NCBI GenBank assembly: GCA_024712425.1
Contig: JAKRWE010000001.1
Coordinates: 26,955 to 90,954, forward strand
Length of the DNA: 64,000 bases
Reading direction: 5' to 3'
From: Chromatiales bacterium
Lineage (GTDB): Bacteria > Pseudomonadota > Gammaproteobacteria > Chromatiales > Chromatiaceae
The translations under genes and the position numbers were made by a program. Below are positions 17,710 through 26,223 of this stretch, in pieces (within the stretch, counting starts at the first letter, position 1; each line of letters begins with the position of its first letter). A model generated the notes under the pieces. That model did not search any database. It was not told the origin of the DNA and saw only the letters and a program-made list of their open reading frames with translations.

Positions 17710-18572
17710 GGGGTCACCTCTTCATTCGGTTCGGGGTTGGCGGGGCGGTCGAAGCGCAGGCGCTCGGAGGCGGGCCGCGCGGGGCTGGCGATCTTTTCCA
17801 TGAGGCGGCCCAGATGCGGCTCCTCGATGAGGTCCAGCCGGCCGGAGCGGTCCTTGGCGGGATAGCCCCAGGGGTTCAGGGTGTGGCAGACGAAGGCGCG
17901 GTACGGCTCACCGTCAGCCTCGCGAATCTCGGCCAGGGTGATGACCTCGTCCACGATGCCGGGCAGCTCCAGGCCCGTCTTGGAACCCTCGATCTGCAAC
18001 TGGAAGACGCGGCGATTGAAGTCGTCGAGCTTCTCGTCGAGGATCGCGACGAACCAGACGTTCTTGCCGCGGGTGTGCTGCAGATGGGTGAGCCAGGCAA
18101 TCATCTCCTGGCCGAGCAGACCATAGGCGCCACGCATGTCGGGCTTGCCGGTGCGCTCGGAAACCGCCTGCGGCTGTCCCTTGCGCCACTGCAGGCACAG
18201 CCGACCGGCGACGGTGATGGAGTCGACGTACACCGTGTCGTACTTGTCCATCACCGACGGGTCGCCGTACTTCTCGCAGACGGCGTCGAAGTGCGCCTGG
18301 CTGTAGGCCTGATCACTGCGCAGCGCCGGGTCCGGCCCGCCGATAAACACGGCCAGGTCCCGGCACTCGGGCCAGGTGCGCGGGCGGATGGCATCGCCCG
18401 CCCAGCCCTCGACAGCCAGATCGCCGGCCTCCAGATCGAAGAACAACGTGCGCTCGGGATCCAGGGTCCAGAGCTGGGAGGTCTTGCCGATGCCGCTTCG
18501 GCCCACCAACACCCCCTTGACGCCTCGCCGTTCGGCGAGGCGTTCATCAGCGGAGATGATGGGCAGGCTCAT
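17706..18572 (-). CDS. AAA_24 / Sak4-like RecA-fold recombinase ATPase
   Basis: GVKGVLVGRSGIGKTSQLWTLDPERTLFFDLEAGDLAVEGW...DTVYVDSITVAGRLCLQW; adjacent to the ssDNA-binding-type gene. Confidence 0.7.
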   Translation of the reverse strand: MSLPIISADERLAERRGVKGVLVGRSGIGKTSQLWTLDPERTLFFDLEAGDLAVEGWAGDAIRPRTWPECRDLAVFIGGPDPALRSDQAYSQAHFDAVCEKYGDPSVMDKYDTVYVDSITVAGRLCLQWRKGQPQAVSERTGKPDMRGAYGLLGQEMIAWLTHLQHTRGKNVWFVAILDEKLDDFNRRVFQLQIEGSKTGLELPGIVDEVITLAEIREADGEPYRAFVCHTLNPWGYPAKDRSGRLDLIEEPHLGRLMEKIASPARPASERLRFDRPANPEPNEEVTP

Positions 18573-18847
18573 GACCGGGCCTCCTCGTCGGAGAAGATCT
18601 CGTCGAGGCGCTGCGCGCCGAGGCCGCGGCGTTTGCGGGCCATGTCAACGAGGTCCCGCAACCGGTAGGTGTGCCGATTGATCGGCTGAATACGGTCTTC
18701 GAGGTCAACGATCGCCAGCACGATCTGGTCGAGCGTCGCGTCATTGAGGGAGATTTCCGCGCCATCCACATAGATGGTCTCGGGCAGGTCCTCCAGATAG
18801 GGGTTCAGCTTCTGCAGCCGTTCGAGCAAAGTGCGTTTTTTGAACAT
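18569..18847 (-). CDS. hypothetical phage protein
   Basis: MFKKRTLLERLQKLNPYLEDLPETIYVDGAEISLNDATLDQIVLAIVDLEDRIQPINRHTYRLRDLVDMARKRRGLGAQRLDEIFSDEEARS. Confidence 0.5.
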   Translation of the reverse strand: MFKKRTLLERLQKLNPYLEDLPETIYVDGAEISLNDATLDQIVLAIVDLEDRIQPINRHTYRLRDLVDMARKRRGLGAQRLDEIFSDEEARS

Positions 18848-18852
18848 GTCAG

Positions 18853-19323
18853 TTACTCCTGCATCAAGGCGAGACGGAACCCGGGTTTTCCGGTCTTGAG
18901 GGTGCGGGCGGGCGCGAAGGCCTGCCGGATGGACTCGGGCCAGGCGTTGAAGCGGCTCTCGGGCACGCGATAGCTGATCTCGACGTACTCGGCGGGGTCG
19001 TCGCCGCTGGCCTCGATGCGGCGCACGATCTCGGCGAGCCGCTTCTGGTCCCAGGAGATCCGCTTGGGCAGGTCCGCGGTGACGCGTACCGGGCCATCGT
19101 CGAAATGCACCACGCCGGTGTCCTTGCCGACCGTCAGGCGGGCCGCCTGCGCCCGGTCGGCGTACTTCAGCTCCAGGGTGCGGTCGATGTGCTCGACAAG
19201 CGCGCGGGCCGAGGCCAGCAGGTCGGCGGCATCGTTCTTGATGCGGAACAGAGTCTCGGCAGGTTGCCTCGCGAGATCGCCGGGAGGCGTGGCCAGCACC
19301 TGATCGAGGGTGAAGGCGGTCAT
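18853..19323 (-). CDS. hypothetical phage protein
   Basis: MTAFTLDQVLATPPGDLARQPAETLFRIKNDAADLLASARALVEHIDRTLELKYADRAQAARLTVGKDTG. Confidence 0.55.
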   Translation of the reverse strand: MTAFTLDQVLATPPGDLARQPAETLFRIKNDAADLLASARALVEHIDRTLELKYADRAQAARLTVGKDTGVVHFDDGPVRVTADLPKRISWDQKRLAEIVRRIEASGDDPAEYVEISYRVPESRFNAWPESIRQAFAPARTLKTGKPGFRLALMQE

Positions 19324-19532
19324 GCGGCACCTCCCGCGCTTGCGCGCTCCGAGGTGCTCTTGCGCAGACAGTCGGCCTCGTAGGACTCGATGTCCTCCAC
19401 GCGGTAGAGCACGCGCCCGTGCAGTTTGAGGAAGATCGGGCCGATGCCCTCGCTGCGCCAGCGTTCCAGCGTGGCTTCGCTGACGCCCCAGCGTTCGGCC
19501 AGTTGGCGTTGGTTCAGATGTTTCACACTCAC
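19320..19532 (-). CDS. AlpA/excisionase-type HTH protein
   Basis: MSVKHLNQRQLAERWGVSEATLERWRSEGIGPIFLKLHGRVLYRVEDIESYEADC. Confidence 0.75.
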   Translation of the reverse strand: MSVKHLNQRQLAERWGVSEATLERWRSEGIGPIFLKLHGRVLYRVEDIESYEADCLRKSTSERASAGGAA

Positions 19533-19697
19533 GATTCGCTCCTTTGGGTTGTTGCGGAAACGTGAGGTGATTCTGGGAAGGAAGATGTACGGGCGTCGCC
19601 GGCCCGGATGTACGGAGAAATGTACGGAGTGCGTGCCGGCGTTGGTCAGGCAACAAAAAACCGCGCGATGGCGGCTTGGTGGGACGAGGGAGTAGAG

Positions 19698-20699
19698 TCA
19701 GGGGGTGTTGAAGCTGTATTTCCCGCGTTCGGGGCTGGCAATGTAGGTGCGCCACCGCGCGCTGCCAGAGAACAGGCTCTGCATTTTCCTGCTGCGCGAG
19801 TGCGCCGAGGGCGGATAAGCCGCGTTCAGGATTTCCGCTGCATCGAGCATGACTCGATCCTTGAGCCACTGCTCATATATGTAGCGCACGGCTTGAGCCT
19901 GGCGCTCACCCCTGATCTGCCACGGCTCAGGGATTCCTCGAATGGTGAGCGTCTGGGTATGGCTGTCGTAATGGACTGGCGGCGACGGCTCGGTCGTTAT
20001 GCCCGCAGGTGCGGTAAGGACGCGTTCGAGCATGTGGGTATCGATATCCGTCTCCTCGCTGACGGGAATCAGGGCGTCGGGCAGCGAGGCAAGGCGATAC
20101 GCCCTGGGCGGCGTGACGATCTCAGGGGGCGGATTGCCGCAGGTTAGAATAAGGCCGTCTTCTGGCAGAGTGCGATCGTTGAAAAAGCGAAGAAGATCGG
20201 GCAACCGGCCATCCGTATCACGGGCAAGCCAGATCCCAGTACGCACCTGTCCCAGCCGAGCAGGACCGAGATGCCAAAGTGCTCCGTCAAGGTGGGCCGT
20301 ATCGAGTTGCCGACGATCAGCCTGTGCGATATCCAGCAGGTCGGCGATGAGGGTCAGTAAAGGTTGGGGGTTGACGACATAGACGCCCGCTTCTTGTTCA
20401 GGGAGCAGGGCATGCCGGAAAGTATCGGGGCAGCGGTAGCCGATGGTCCCGTCATGGTCATATTCGATTTCGACCGGCACCGGCTCCCGATCGGCATCCA
20501 CGACATAGAAGCCGGCGTCGCCAACCCGTTCGAGCCACGGTTCGAGCAGGGGGTTGCGCGGCACCTCACCCCGGAATAGCTCCCAACCCGGGATGCCCTG
20601 GAGGCGAACGTTCTCGGCGCCCGCGATGGATTGCTGCGCCCGGTCGAACAGCGCAAGCAGTTCATGCAGCAGAGGCGTCAGGATGGGGACTCTCGACAC
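19698..20699 (-). CDS. uncharacterised 333-aa protein with possible C-terminal winged-helix-like segment (operon gene 4)
   Basis: GTG start at 20699 overlaps the upstream gene by 38 nt; C-terminus LTIRGIPEPWQIRGERQAQAVRYIYEQWLKDRVMLDAAEILNAA looks like an HTH-type fold. Confidence 0.55.
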   Translation of the reverse strand: MSRVPILTPLLHELLALFDRAQQSIAGAENVRLQGIPGWELFRGEVPRNPLLEPWLERVGDAGFYVVDADREPVPVEIEYDHDGTIGYRCPDTFRHALLPEQEAGVYVVNPQPLLTLIADLLDIAQADRRQLDTAHLDGALWHLGPARLGQVRTGIWLARDTDGRLPDLLRFFNDRTLPEDGLILTCGNPPPEIVTPPRAYRLASLPDALIPVSEETDIDTHMLERVLTAPAGITTEPSPPVHYDSHTQTLTIRGIPEPWQIRGERQAQAVRYIYEQWLKDRVMLDAAEILNAAYPPSAHSRSRKMQSLFSGSARWRTYIASPERGKYSFNTP

Positions 20700-21888
20700 T
20701 GCCGATCTCCTTGACCAGCCCCCATTTGACCAACAGCCGGTCGCACAGGGCCCCATCCTTTTCGCGCTTTGCCTTGATGTTGCACTTGTTCTCGCCACGC
20801 AGCACGATGGAGACCGTGCGCGCCCGTCCTCGGCCTTCCTTGCGCAGGCGCACGGCAATCTTGGCGTAGGTGAGCGGCCTGCGCCGGTAGTCGAAATCCG
20901 GTCCGACCAGTGAACGACCGGCAGTAAAGATGTCGTCCGCGTCATTGGACCACATCTTTACCAGCAGGCTGCGGGTGCCTGCGCTGTAACCCAACTCGGT
21001 GACCTTGACCCAGACAACCGGCTCGCTGCTGATATCGAATTCCCGCGGCTCGGCCAGGCTCTGGTAGTCGTATTGCTTGATGGGCACCTTCTCCCCGGTG
21101 ATCGGCGACTGCAGCAGGGTGTCCGCGACCAGCTTGGCCAGATCCTCGCGGCCCTGCTTGCCGCGGGAGAGCACCTCCAGGTTGCCGTTGTCCGGTTCAT
21201 AGGTCACGAACGAAGACTCCGCACGGACGATCTCCTGCGGTACCACGCTGCTGTCCTTGACCCGTTCCACCGATTCGGGTGGGCGGTTGGAGTGGATGCT
21301 GATCTGATAGAGCGCGATGTCGTCGCTATCATCGGTATTGGGCCGCAACCTCCGGAACACCTGCACAGCGATGTCTTTCACATCACAGCCGCGATGCGCG
21401 GCCAGCTTGCGATGGAAGTCGGCGACCGCATCGGCGTCTTCCAGCACCGTAAGATCCTTGGGCGCGACGAAACCGTCATAGCAGGTCTGGCTCTGATGCA
21501 GATAGTCCGCCTGTCGCCAGTCCAGGGCCCGGTGAAACAAATCCGGTTCGTTGCGGTAGAGCCACAGGCTGCGTTCGTACTGGTTGGCCAGCTTGTCGAA
21601 GGCCTCGCGATCCTCGTCATCGAAAATGTCCTCCTGGATGCCATCCATCGCATCCTGCCCCGGTGCGTCGCAGAGGAGTACGATTTTCTCCGCCACTTCC
21701 TCCATTCGCTGGCGGTCGGGTATCGGCAGGGCATTGAGGGCTTCAGTCAATTGGGCGCGCTGCTTCCGCTTGCCGTCATCTTCGTCGAGTTCCGGCAAGG
21801 CGGTATTGAACTCCTCACGGACGAAGGCCCGAAAGACCTTGGGTGGGAGGTGGCCGAGCAGTTTGGCGAGATTCTGGGCGTCTTTCAT
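20662..21888 (-). CDS. uncharacterised 408-aa protein (operon gene 3)
   Basis: MKDAQNLAKLLGHLPPKVFRAFVREEFNTALPELDEDDGKRKQRAQL...; no family recognised. Confidence 0.6.
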   Translation of the reverse strand: MKDAQNLAKLLGHLPPKVFRAFVREEFNTALPELDEDDGKRKQRAQLTEALNALPIPDRQRMEEVAEKIVLLCDAPGQDAMDGIQEDIFDDEDREAFDKLANQYERSLWLYRNEPDLFHRALDWRQADYLHQSQTCYDGFVAPKDLTVLEDADAVADFHRKLAAHRGCDVKDIAVQVFRRLRPNTDDSDDIALYQISIHSNRPPESVERVKDSSVVPQEIVRAESSFVTYEPDNGNLEVLSRGKQGREDLAKLVADTLLQSPITGEKVPIKQYDYQSLAEPREFDISSEPVVWVKVTELGYSAGTRSLLVKMWSNDADDIFTAGRSLVGPDFDYRRRPLTYAKIAVRLRKEGRGRARTVSIVLRGENKCNIKAKREKDGALCDRLLVKWGLVKEIGSVESPHPDASAA

Positions 21889-21927
21889 TCATCTCTCCTT
21901 GGACCCGCTTTCAGGGGACGGTAGTAG

Positions 21928-22434
21928 TCAATTGTTTCCTCTCATGCGTTTGAGCCGCCTGCGGATTTCCGCAGCCGGCAGGTGTGTTCGCGGGTCTTCC
22001 AGCATGCCGGCCAGAGCTTCCGCCAGCGTTTCTGTCGGGACGATCCCCTTGGCCTCGAGCTGATCGATGATCCAGAACACGCCCAGCACTTCGATCGTTT
22101 CCTCCTCGGCAGTCTGGCGCATGCGCCTGTCACTGCTCAGTAAGGGCCATTCGTTGACGACCGATAGCGTGATAGCGAAACAATCGTGCAGCGTCAGCTG
22201 CGGGCGTCGTTTCTGGTAGCCAGCAGTCTGTTCCATGCCTTTCGGATCCAGGTGCTCGATGCGCAGGCCGAGACGCACGAGGTCTTCCCGGGTCAGGCCA
22301 TGCAGGTCGAGCAACTCGTCCTCATAGAGGATGTCGGGAACGGCAAATTTGCAGGGCAGCTCGAAGATCGCTTCGAGGAGGGACCACTTCGAAAGCTCGA
22401 TCAGGACAGACGCATCGCTTACCAACACCCGCAC
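21928..22434 (-). CDS. PIN-domain protein (putative toxin/ribonuclease; operon gene 2)
   Basis: MRVLVSDASVLIELSKWSLLEAIF...FAVPDILYEDEL...TLHDCFAITLSVVNEWPLLSSDRRMRQTAEEETIEVLGVFWII: PIN acidic residues near D7, E40-D-E, D, D pattern. Confidence 0.75.
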   Translation of the reverse strand: MRVLVSDASVLIELSKWSLLEAIFELPCKFAVPDILYEDELLDLHGLTREDLVRLGLRIEHLDPKGMEQTAGYQKRRPQLTLHDCFAITLSVVNEWPLLSSDRRMRQTAEEETIEVLGVFWIIDQLEAKGIVPTETLAEALAGMLEDPRTHLPAAEIRRRLKRMRGNN

Positions 22435-22440
22435 AAACGG

Positions 22441-23508
22441 CTACTCCCCGGGGCCGTCCATGGCGCGGCTGATCTCAGAGGTGCTCCGCCCCAGCAGCTC
22501 GGCAGCTTTGGGTAAGGAGATGATGTCCTCGGCCAGGGCGCGGAACACCAACCGCTCGAAGCGGCGGGGCTGCTCATTGTCGGGCAACTTCATCGGTTCG
22601 GACTTGCGCCAGCCGCGACCGATGCCCCGAAAGATTCGGGTGAGGGTCGCCTCGGTAATGACACCGAGATCCCTGAGCCGCACCATCAGCGCCGCGGCGC
22701 TGACGCCGAACATGTGCTTGATTTGGATGATCTCGGCGTATCCGAAGTTGTGACGCCGCTGACCCACCTCGAAAAGCAGGTCCTCACGGGGCATGAGGAA
22801 GGCACTGGCGAAGCGGTGGCAGACCTTTTCCTCATCCAGCTTTTTGTTCTTTACCTGCACCACCATGTGCCCCAGCTCGTGGGCCAGGGTGAAGCGCTGG
22901 CGTTCCACCGATTTGGCGTTTGAGCTGACGATCACCGGCACGTCCTCGTAACCGGCACGCGCCACCCGGCAGGTCAGACCGTCCACGGCCAATGGAAAGT
23001 CCAGCTTGAGGGCCTTGATGCCGCGCTCCTCCAGCAGTTCGGTCATGTTGGGGATGGGGTTGCCGCCCAGGTTCCAGTCCTGGCGCAACCGATCAGCGGC
23101 TTCCTCGGCATCCTCCAGGCTCTGGATCCGGTAGGGTGCACCCTCGGGCTGGTCCCACTCGTGGCTTGCCACGCCAAGCAGTTCCTCGATCTGCAGATAG
23201 CGGTCCAGATGATCGAGCACCGCGGCCTCCACCCGGGCGCGGTCCTTGGCGGAGGTCCGGGTGGTCTTGCGGAACTCGAGGCCTTCGAGCCGGATGTCCG
23301 AGGGGCTGAACAGATAGCTCAGCGAGACACCGAGCGCGCGGGCCAGGCGGATGGCGACCTCGGAGCCAGGCAGCATCTCCCCGCGCTCATAGCGGCCGAT
23401 AGCCTGGGCGGTCACGGCATGGTCGATGGCATCGGCCAGCCCCCGCAGGGAGAGGCCGGCACGCTTGCGGGCCAGTTTGAGTCGTTCGCCAAACACGGGA
23501 TTCTCCAT
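22441..23508 (-). CDS. XRE HTH + ImmA/IrrE (COG2856) zinc peptidase (operon gene 1)
   Basis: FGERLKLARKRAGLSLRGLADAIDHAVTAQAIGRYERGEMLPGSEVAIRLARALGVSLSYLF (XRE); RFTLAHELGHMVVQ with HExxH, CHRFASAFLMPRE. Confidence 0.9.
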   Translation of the reverse strand: MENPVFGERLKLARKRAGLSLRGLADAIDHAVTAQAIGRYERGEMLPGSEVAIRLARALGVSLSYLFSPSDIRLEGLEFRKTTRTSAKDRARVEAAVLDHLDRYLQIEELLGVASHEWDQPEGAPYRIQSLEDAEEAADRLRQDWNLGGNPIPNMTELLEERGIKALKLDFPLAVDGLTCRVARAGYEDVPVIVSSNAKSVERQRFTLAHELGHMVVQVKNKKLDEEKVCHRFASAFLMPREDLLFEVGQRRHNFGYAEIIQIKHMFGVSAAALMVRLRDLGVITEATLTRIFRGIGRGWRKSEPMKLPDNEQPRRFERLVFRALAEDIISLPKAAELLGRSTSEISRAMDGPGE

Positions 23509-23511
23509 AGT

Positions 23512-23547
23512 GTTTACAGAATAGAAAAGAAATTGTCATATGTAAAC
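23512..23547. promoter_or_regulatory. inverted repeat upstream of the XRE/ImmA gene, possible operator
   Basis: GTTTACA (23512-23518) N22 TGTAAAC (23541-23547), immediately 5' of the start at 23508. Confidence 0.5.
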
Positions 23548-23705
23548 ATGCCTGCAGACCTTTGATTCCGCTACAGCCGATTTTGGCTGGTGTGGGCATG
23601 TTTGCTCGTATCCCCCTATGAACCCCCAACGTCTCGCTGGATATATCCCGTTTTCAGACAGATACTTACCGTTCCGAGTCAGTTGGATGGACTGGAGTGG
23701 TACCG

Positions 23706-23912
23706 ATGGACAACAGCATCAAACAAGTCTCCCCGGAGCGGATGACCCCGGAGCAGCGCCGGGCCGAGGTCGCGGGGCTGCTGGCGGCCGGGCTGGCCCG
23801 GCTGCGGGAGGCCAATGCCCGGACTGGAAAGGGCGAGTTGGGACTTGGCTTCGAGGCCGATGAGAGCGTTCATGTGACTCCCTCAAATGAACCCGGAGAG
23901 GAGTCCGCATGA
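23706..23912 (+). CDS. small hypothetical protein of recombinase module
   Basis: MDNSIKQVSPERMTPEQRRAEVAGLLAAGLARLREANARTG; overlaps the DUF2924 start. Confidence 0.5.
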   Translation: MDNSIKQVSPERMTPEQRRAEVAGLLAAGLARLREANARTGKGELGLGFEADESVHVTPSNEPGEESA

Positions 23913-24394
23913 GCAAGACCGACAAGATCCCGCCCGCGCCACCTTCTGTGGTGGCGCAGATTGCCCAGCTCCCCGACCTGCCGATCGACGAGCTCCGTGC
24001 AATGTGGCGAAAACTGTTCCACACGGACGCACCGACCCACCATCGGCGGTTTCTGGAGCGGCGCATTGCCTACAAGCTGCAGGAGATCGCCTTCCGCAAG
24101 GAGAACCGGAACCTGCTGCAGAACAACCAGAAGCGCATCCAGACGCTCATCCGCAATGGCAAGTTGTTCAAGCGCAGCCAGGACTACTGCCCGGCGCCGG
24201 GCACGGCGCTGATCCGCGAGTACAAGGGCGTGGAGCATCGGGTCACGGTCACCCACGACGGCCAGTTCGAATACCAGGGCTGCGTCTACCGGAGCCTGTC
24301 GCGCATCGCCCGGGAGATCACCGGAGCCCAGTGGTCCGGTCCGGTCTTCTTCGGTCTGCGCAAGCCGGGCAGACGACGTAAGGAAGGGGGGTGA
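23909..24394 (+). CDS. DUF2924 family protein
   Basis: SVVAQIAQLPDLPIDELRAMWRKLFHTDAPTHHRRFLERRIAYKLQEIAF...PGTALIREYKGVEHRVTVTHDGQFEYQGCVYRSLSRIAREITGAQWSGPVFFGL. Confidence 0.85.
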   Translation: MSKTDKIPPAPPSVVAQIAQLPDLPIDELRAMWRKLFHTDAPTHHRRFLERRIAYKLQEIAFRKENRNLLQNNQKRIQTLIRNGKLFKRSQDYCPAPGTALIREYKGVEHRVTVTHDGQFEYQGCVYRSLSRIAREITGAQWSGPVFFGLRKPGRRRKEGG

Positions 24395-24397
24395 GCG

Positions 24398-25741
24398 ATG
24401 AGCGAGGCCATGCCGCGCCGCCAGCGCTGCGCCGTCTATACCCGCGTCTCCACGGACGAAGGGCTGGACCAGGAATACAACTCCATCGACGCTCAGCGCG
24501 ATGCCGGTCACGCCTATATCACCAGCCAGCGAGCCGAGGGGTGGATCCCGGTGGCCGACGACTACGACGACCCGGCCTACTCCGGCGGCAACATGGGCCG
24601 TCCCGCGCTCAAGCGCCTCCTGGCTGACATCGAGGCGGGTCGCATCGACATCGTGGTGGTCTACAAGATCGACCGCCTCACCCGCTCGCTGACCGACTTC
24701 TCGAAGATGATCGAGCTGTTCGAGCGCCATGGGGTGTCGTTCGTCTCGGTCACCCAGCAGTTCAACACCACCAATTCCATGGGGCGGCTGATGCTGAACA
24801 TCCTGCTCTCGTTCGCCCAGTTCGAACGGGAGGTGACGGGCGAGCGGATTCGCGACAAGATCGCCGCCAGCAAGAAGAAGGGGCTGTGGATGGGCGGCAT
24901 TCCGCCCCTGGGCTACGACGTGAAGGAGCGGCGCCTGGTGGTCAACGAAAAAGAGGCCAAGACCATCCGGCACATCTTCCGCCGCTTCGTCCAGCTGGGT
25001 TCTGCAACCCTGCTGGTGAAGGAGCTGCGGCTGGATGGTGTCACCTCCAAATCCTGGGTGACCCAGAGCGGCCGGCTGCGAGAGGGAAAGCCCATCGACA
25101 AGAGCCTGATCTACAAGCTGCTCAACAATCGCGTCTACCTGGGCGAGATCAAGCACAAGGCGCAGTGGTACAAGGGCGAGCATCCGGCCATCATCGACCG
25201 GGACCTGTGGGATCAGGCTCACGCGATCCTCGAGACCAACTGGCGCAAGCGGGCCAACGCCATCCGTGGCAAGGTGCCGTTCCTGCTCAAGGGGCTGGTG
25301 TTCGGCAGCGACGGGCGGGCCATGTCTCCCTACCACACCAAGAACCGCTACGGCTGGCGCTACCGATACTACCAGCCCCAGCGCGACGCCAAGGAGCACG
25401 CCGGGGCGTCGGGCCTGCCCCGGCTGCCGGCGGCGGATCTGGAATCGGCGGTGATGGAACAGATCCGCGCCATTCTGCGGGCTCCGCAGATGGTGGAGGA
25501 GGCTGCCAGGCGTGCCGTGCGTCTCGATCCCACGCTAGACGAGGCGCAGGTCACCGTGGCCATGACCCGGATGGACGAGATCTGGGAACAGCTGTTCCCG
25601 GACGAACAGGTGCGGATCGTCAAATTGCTGGTCGAGAAGGTGATCGTCTCGCCCAACGACATCGAGGTGCGGCTGCGGCCGAACGGGATCGAGCGACTGG
25701 CGCTGGAGTTCGGGCAGCCCACCGAGGAGGCGTTGGCATGA
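24398..25741 (+). CDS. large serine recombinase (site-specific integrase)
   Basis: RCAVYTRVSTDEGLDQEYNSIDAQRDAGHAYI...IDIVVVYKIDRLTRSLTDFSKMIELFERHGVSFVSVTQQFNTTNSMGRLMLNILLSFAQFEREVTGERIRDKI. Confidence 0.92.
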   Translation: MSEAMPRRQRCAVYTRVSTDEGLDQEYNSIDAQRDAGHAYITSQRAEGWIPVADDYDDPAYSGGNMGRPALKRLLADIEAGRIDIVVVYKIDRLTRSLTDFSKMIELFERHGVSFVSVTQQFNTTNSMGRLMLNILLSFAQFEREVTGERIRDKIAASKKKGLWMGGIPPLGYDVKERRLVVNEKEAKTIRHIFRRFVQLGSATLLVKELRLDGVTSKSWVTQSGRLREGKPIDKSLIYKLLNNRVYLGEIKHKAQWYKGEHPAIIDRDLWDQAHAILETNWRKRANAIRGKVPFLLKGLVFGSDGRAMSPYHTKNRYGWRYRYYQPQRDAKEHAGASGLPRLPAADLESAVMEQIRAILRAPQMVEEAARRAVRLDPTLDEAQVTVAMTRMDEIWEQLFPDEQVRIVKLLVEKVIVSPNDIEVRLRPNGIERLALEFGQPTEEALA

Positions 25742-26220
25742 GCGACAAACAGGCGCCTGACAGGGAACGCGCCTCGCCCAGCGCCCCCAGGCGCGTCGAG
25801 AAGGCCGGCGAGGCGCAACTGATCGAGGACAGCGCCGGCCGGCTCGCCATCACCGTTCCGATCCGGATCAAGCAGCGGGGCCGGCGTAAGCTGGTGACAC
25901 TGCCCAGCGGCGAAACGGTCGCTCCGAAACGTCCCTGGGACGATGCGCCTACCCCCATGCAGCTTGCATTGGCCCGCGGGCACCGCTGGCTAGCCATGCT
26001 GGAATCCGGCGAGGCAGGCTCACTCCGGGAGATCGCTGACAAGGAAGGCGTCGACAACAGCTACGTGAGCCGTATGATCAACCTGACCTGTCTGGCACCG
26101 GATATCGTGGCCGCCATCCTCGACGATACGCTGCCGGATCATGTCACCTTGTTCGATCTGGCGGTGGATCCGCCGAGGTTGTGGGAGGAACAGCGGAAAA
26201 TCCTTCAACCCGGCGACTGA
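25738..26220 (+). CDS. recombinase-associated HTH protein
   Basis: 4-nt overlap with the recombinase; MLESGEAGSLREIADKEGVDNSYVSRMINLTCLAPDIVAAILDD. Confidence 0.7.
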   Translation: MSDKQAPDRERASPSAPRRVEKAGEAQLIEDSAGRLAITVPIRIKQRGRRKLVTLPSGETVAPKRPWDDAPTPMQLALARGHRWLAMLESGEAGSLREIADKEGVDNSYVSRMINLTCLAPDIVAAILDDTLPDHVTLFDLAVDPPRLWEEQRKILQPGD

Positions 26221-26223
26221 CGT

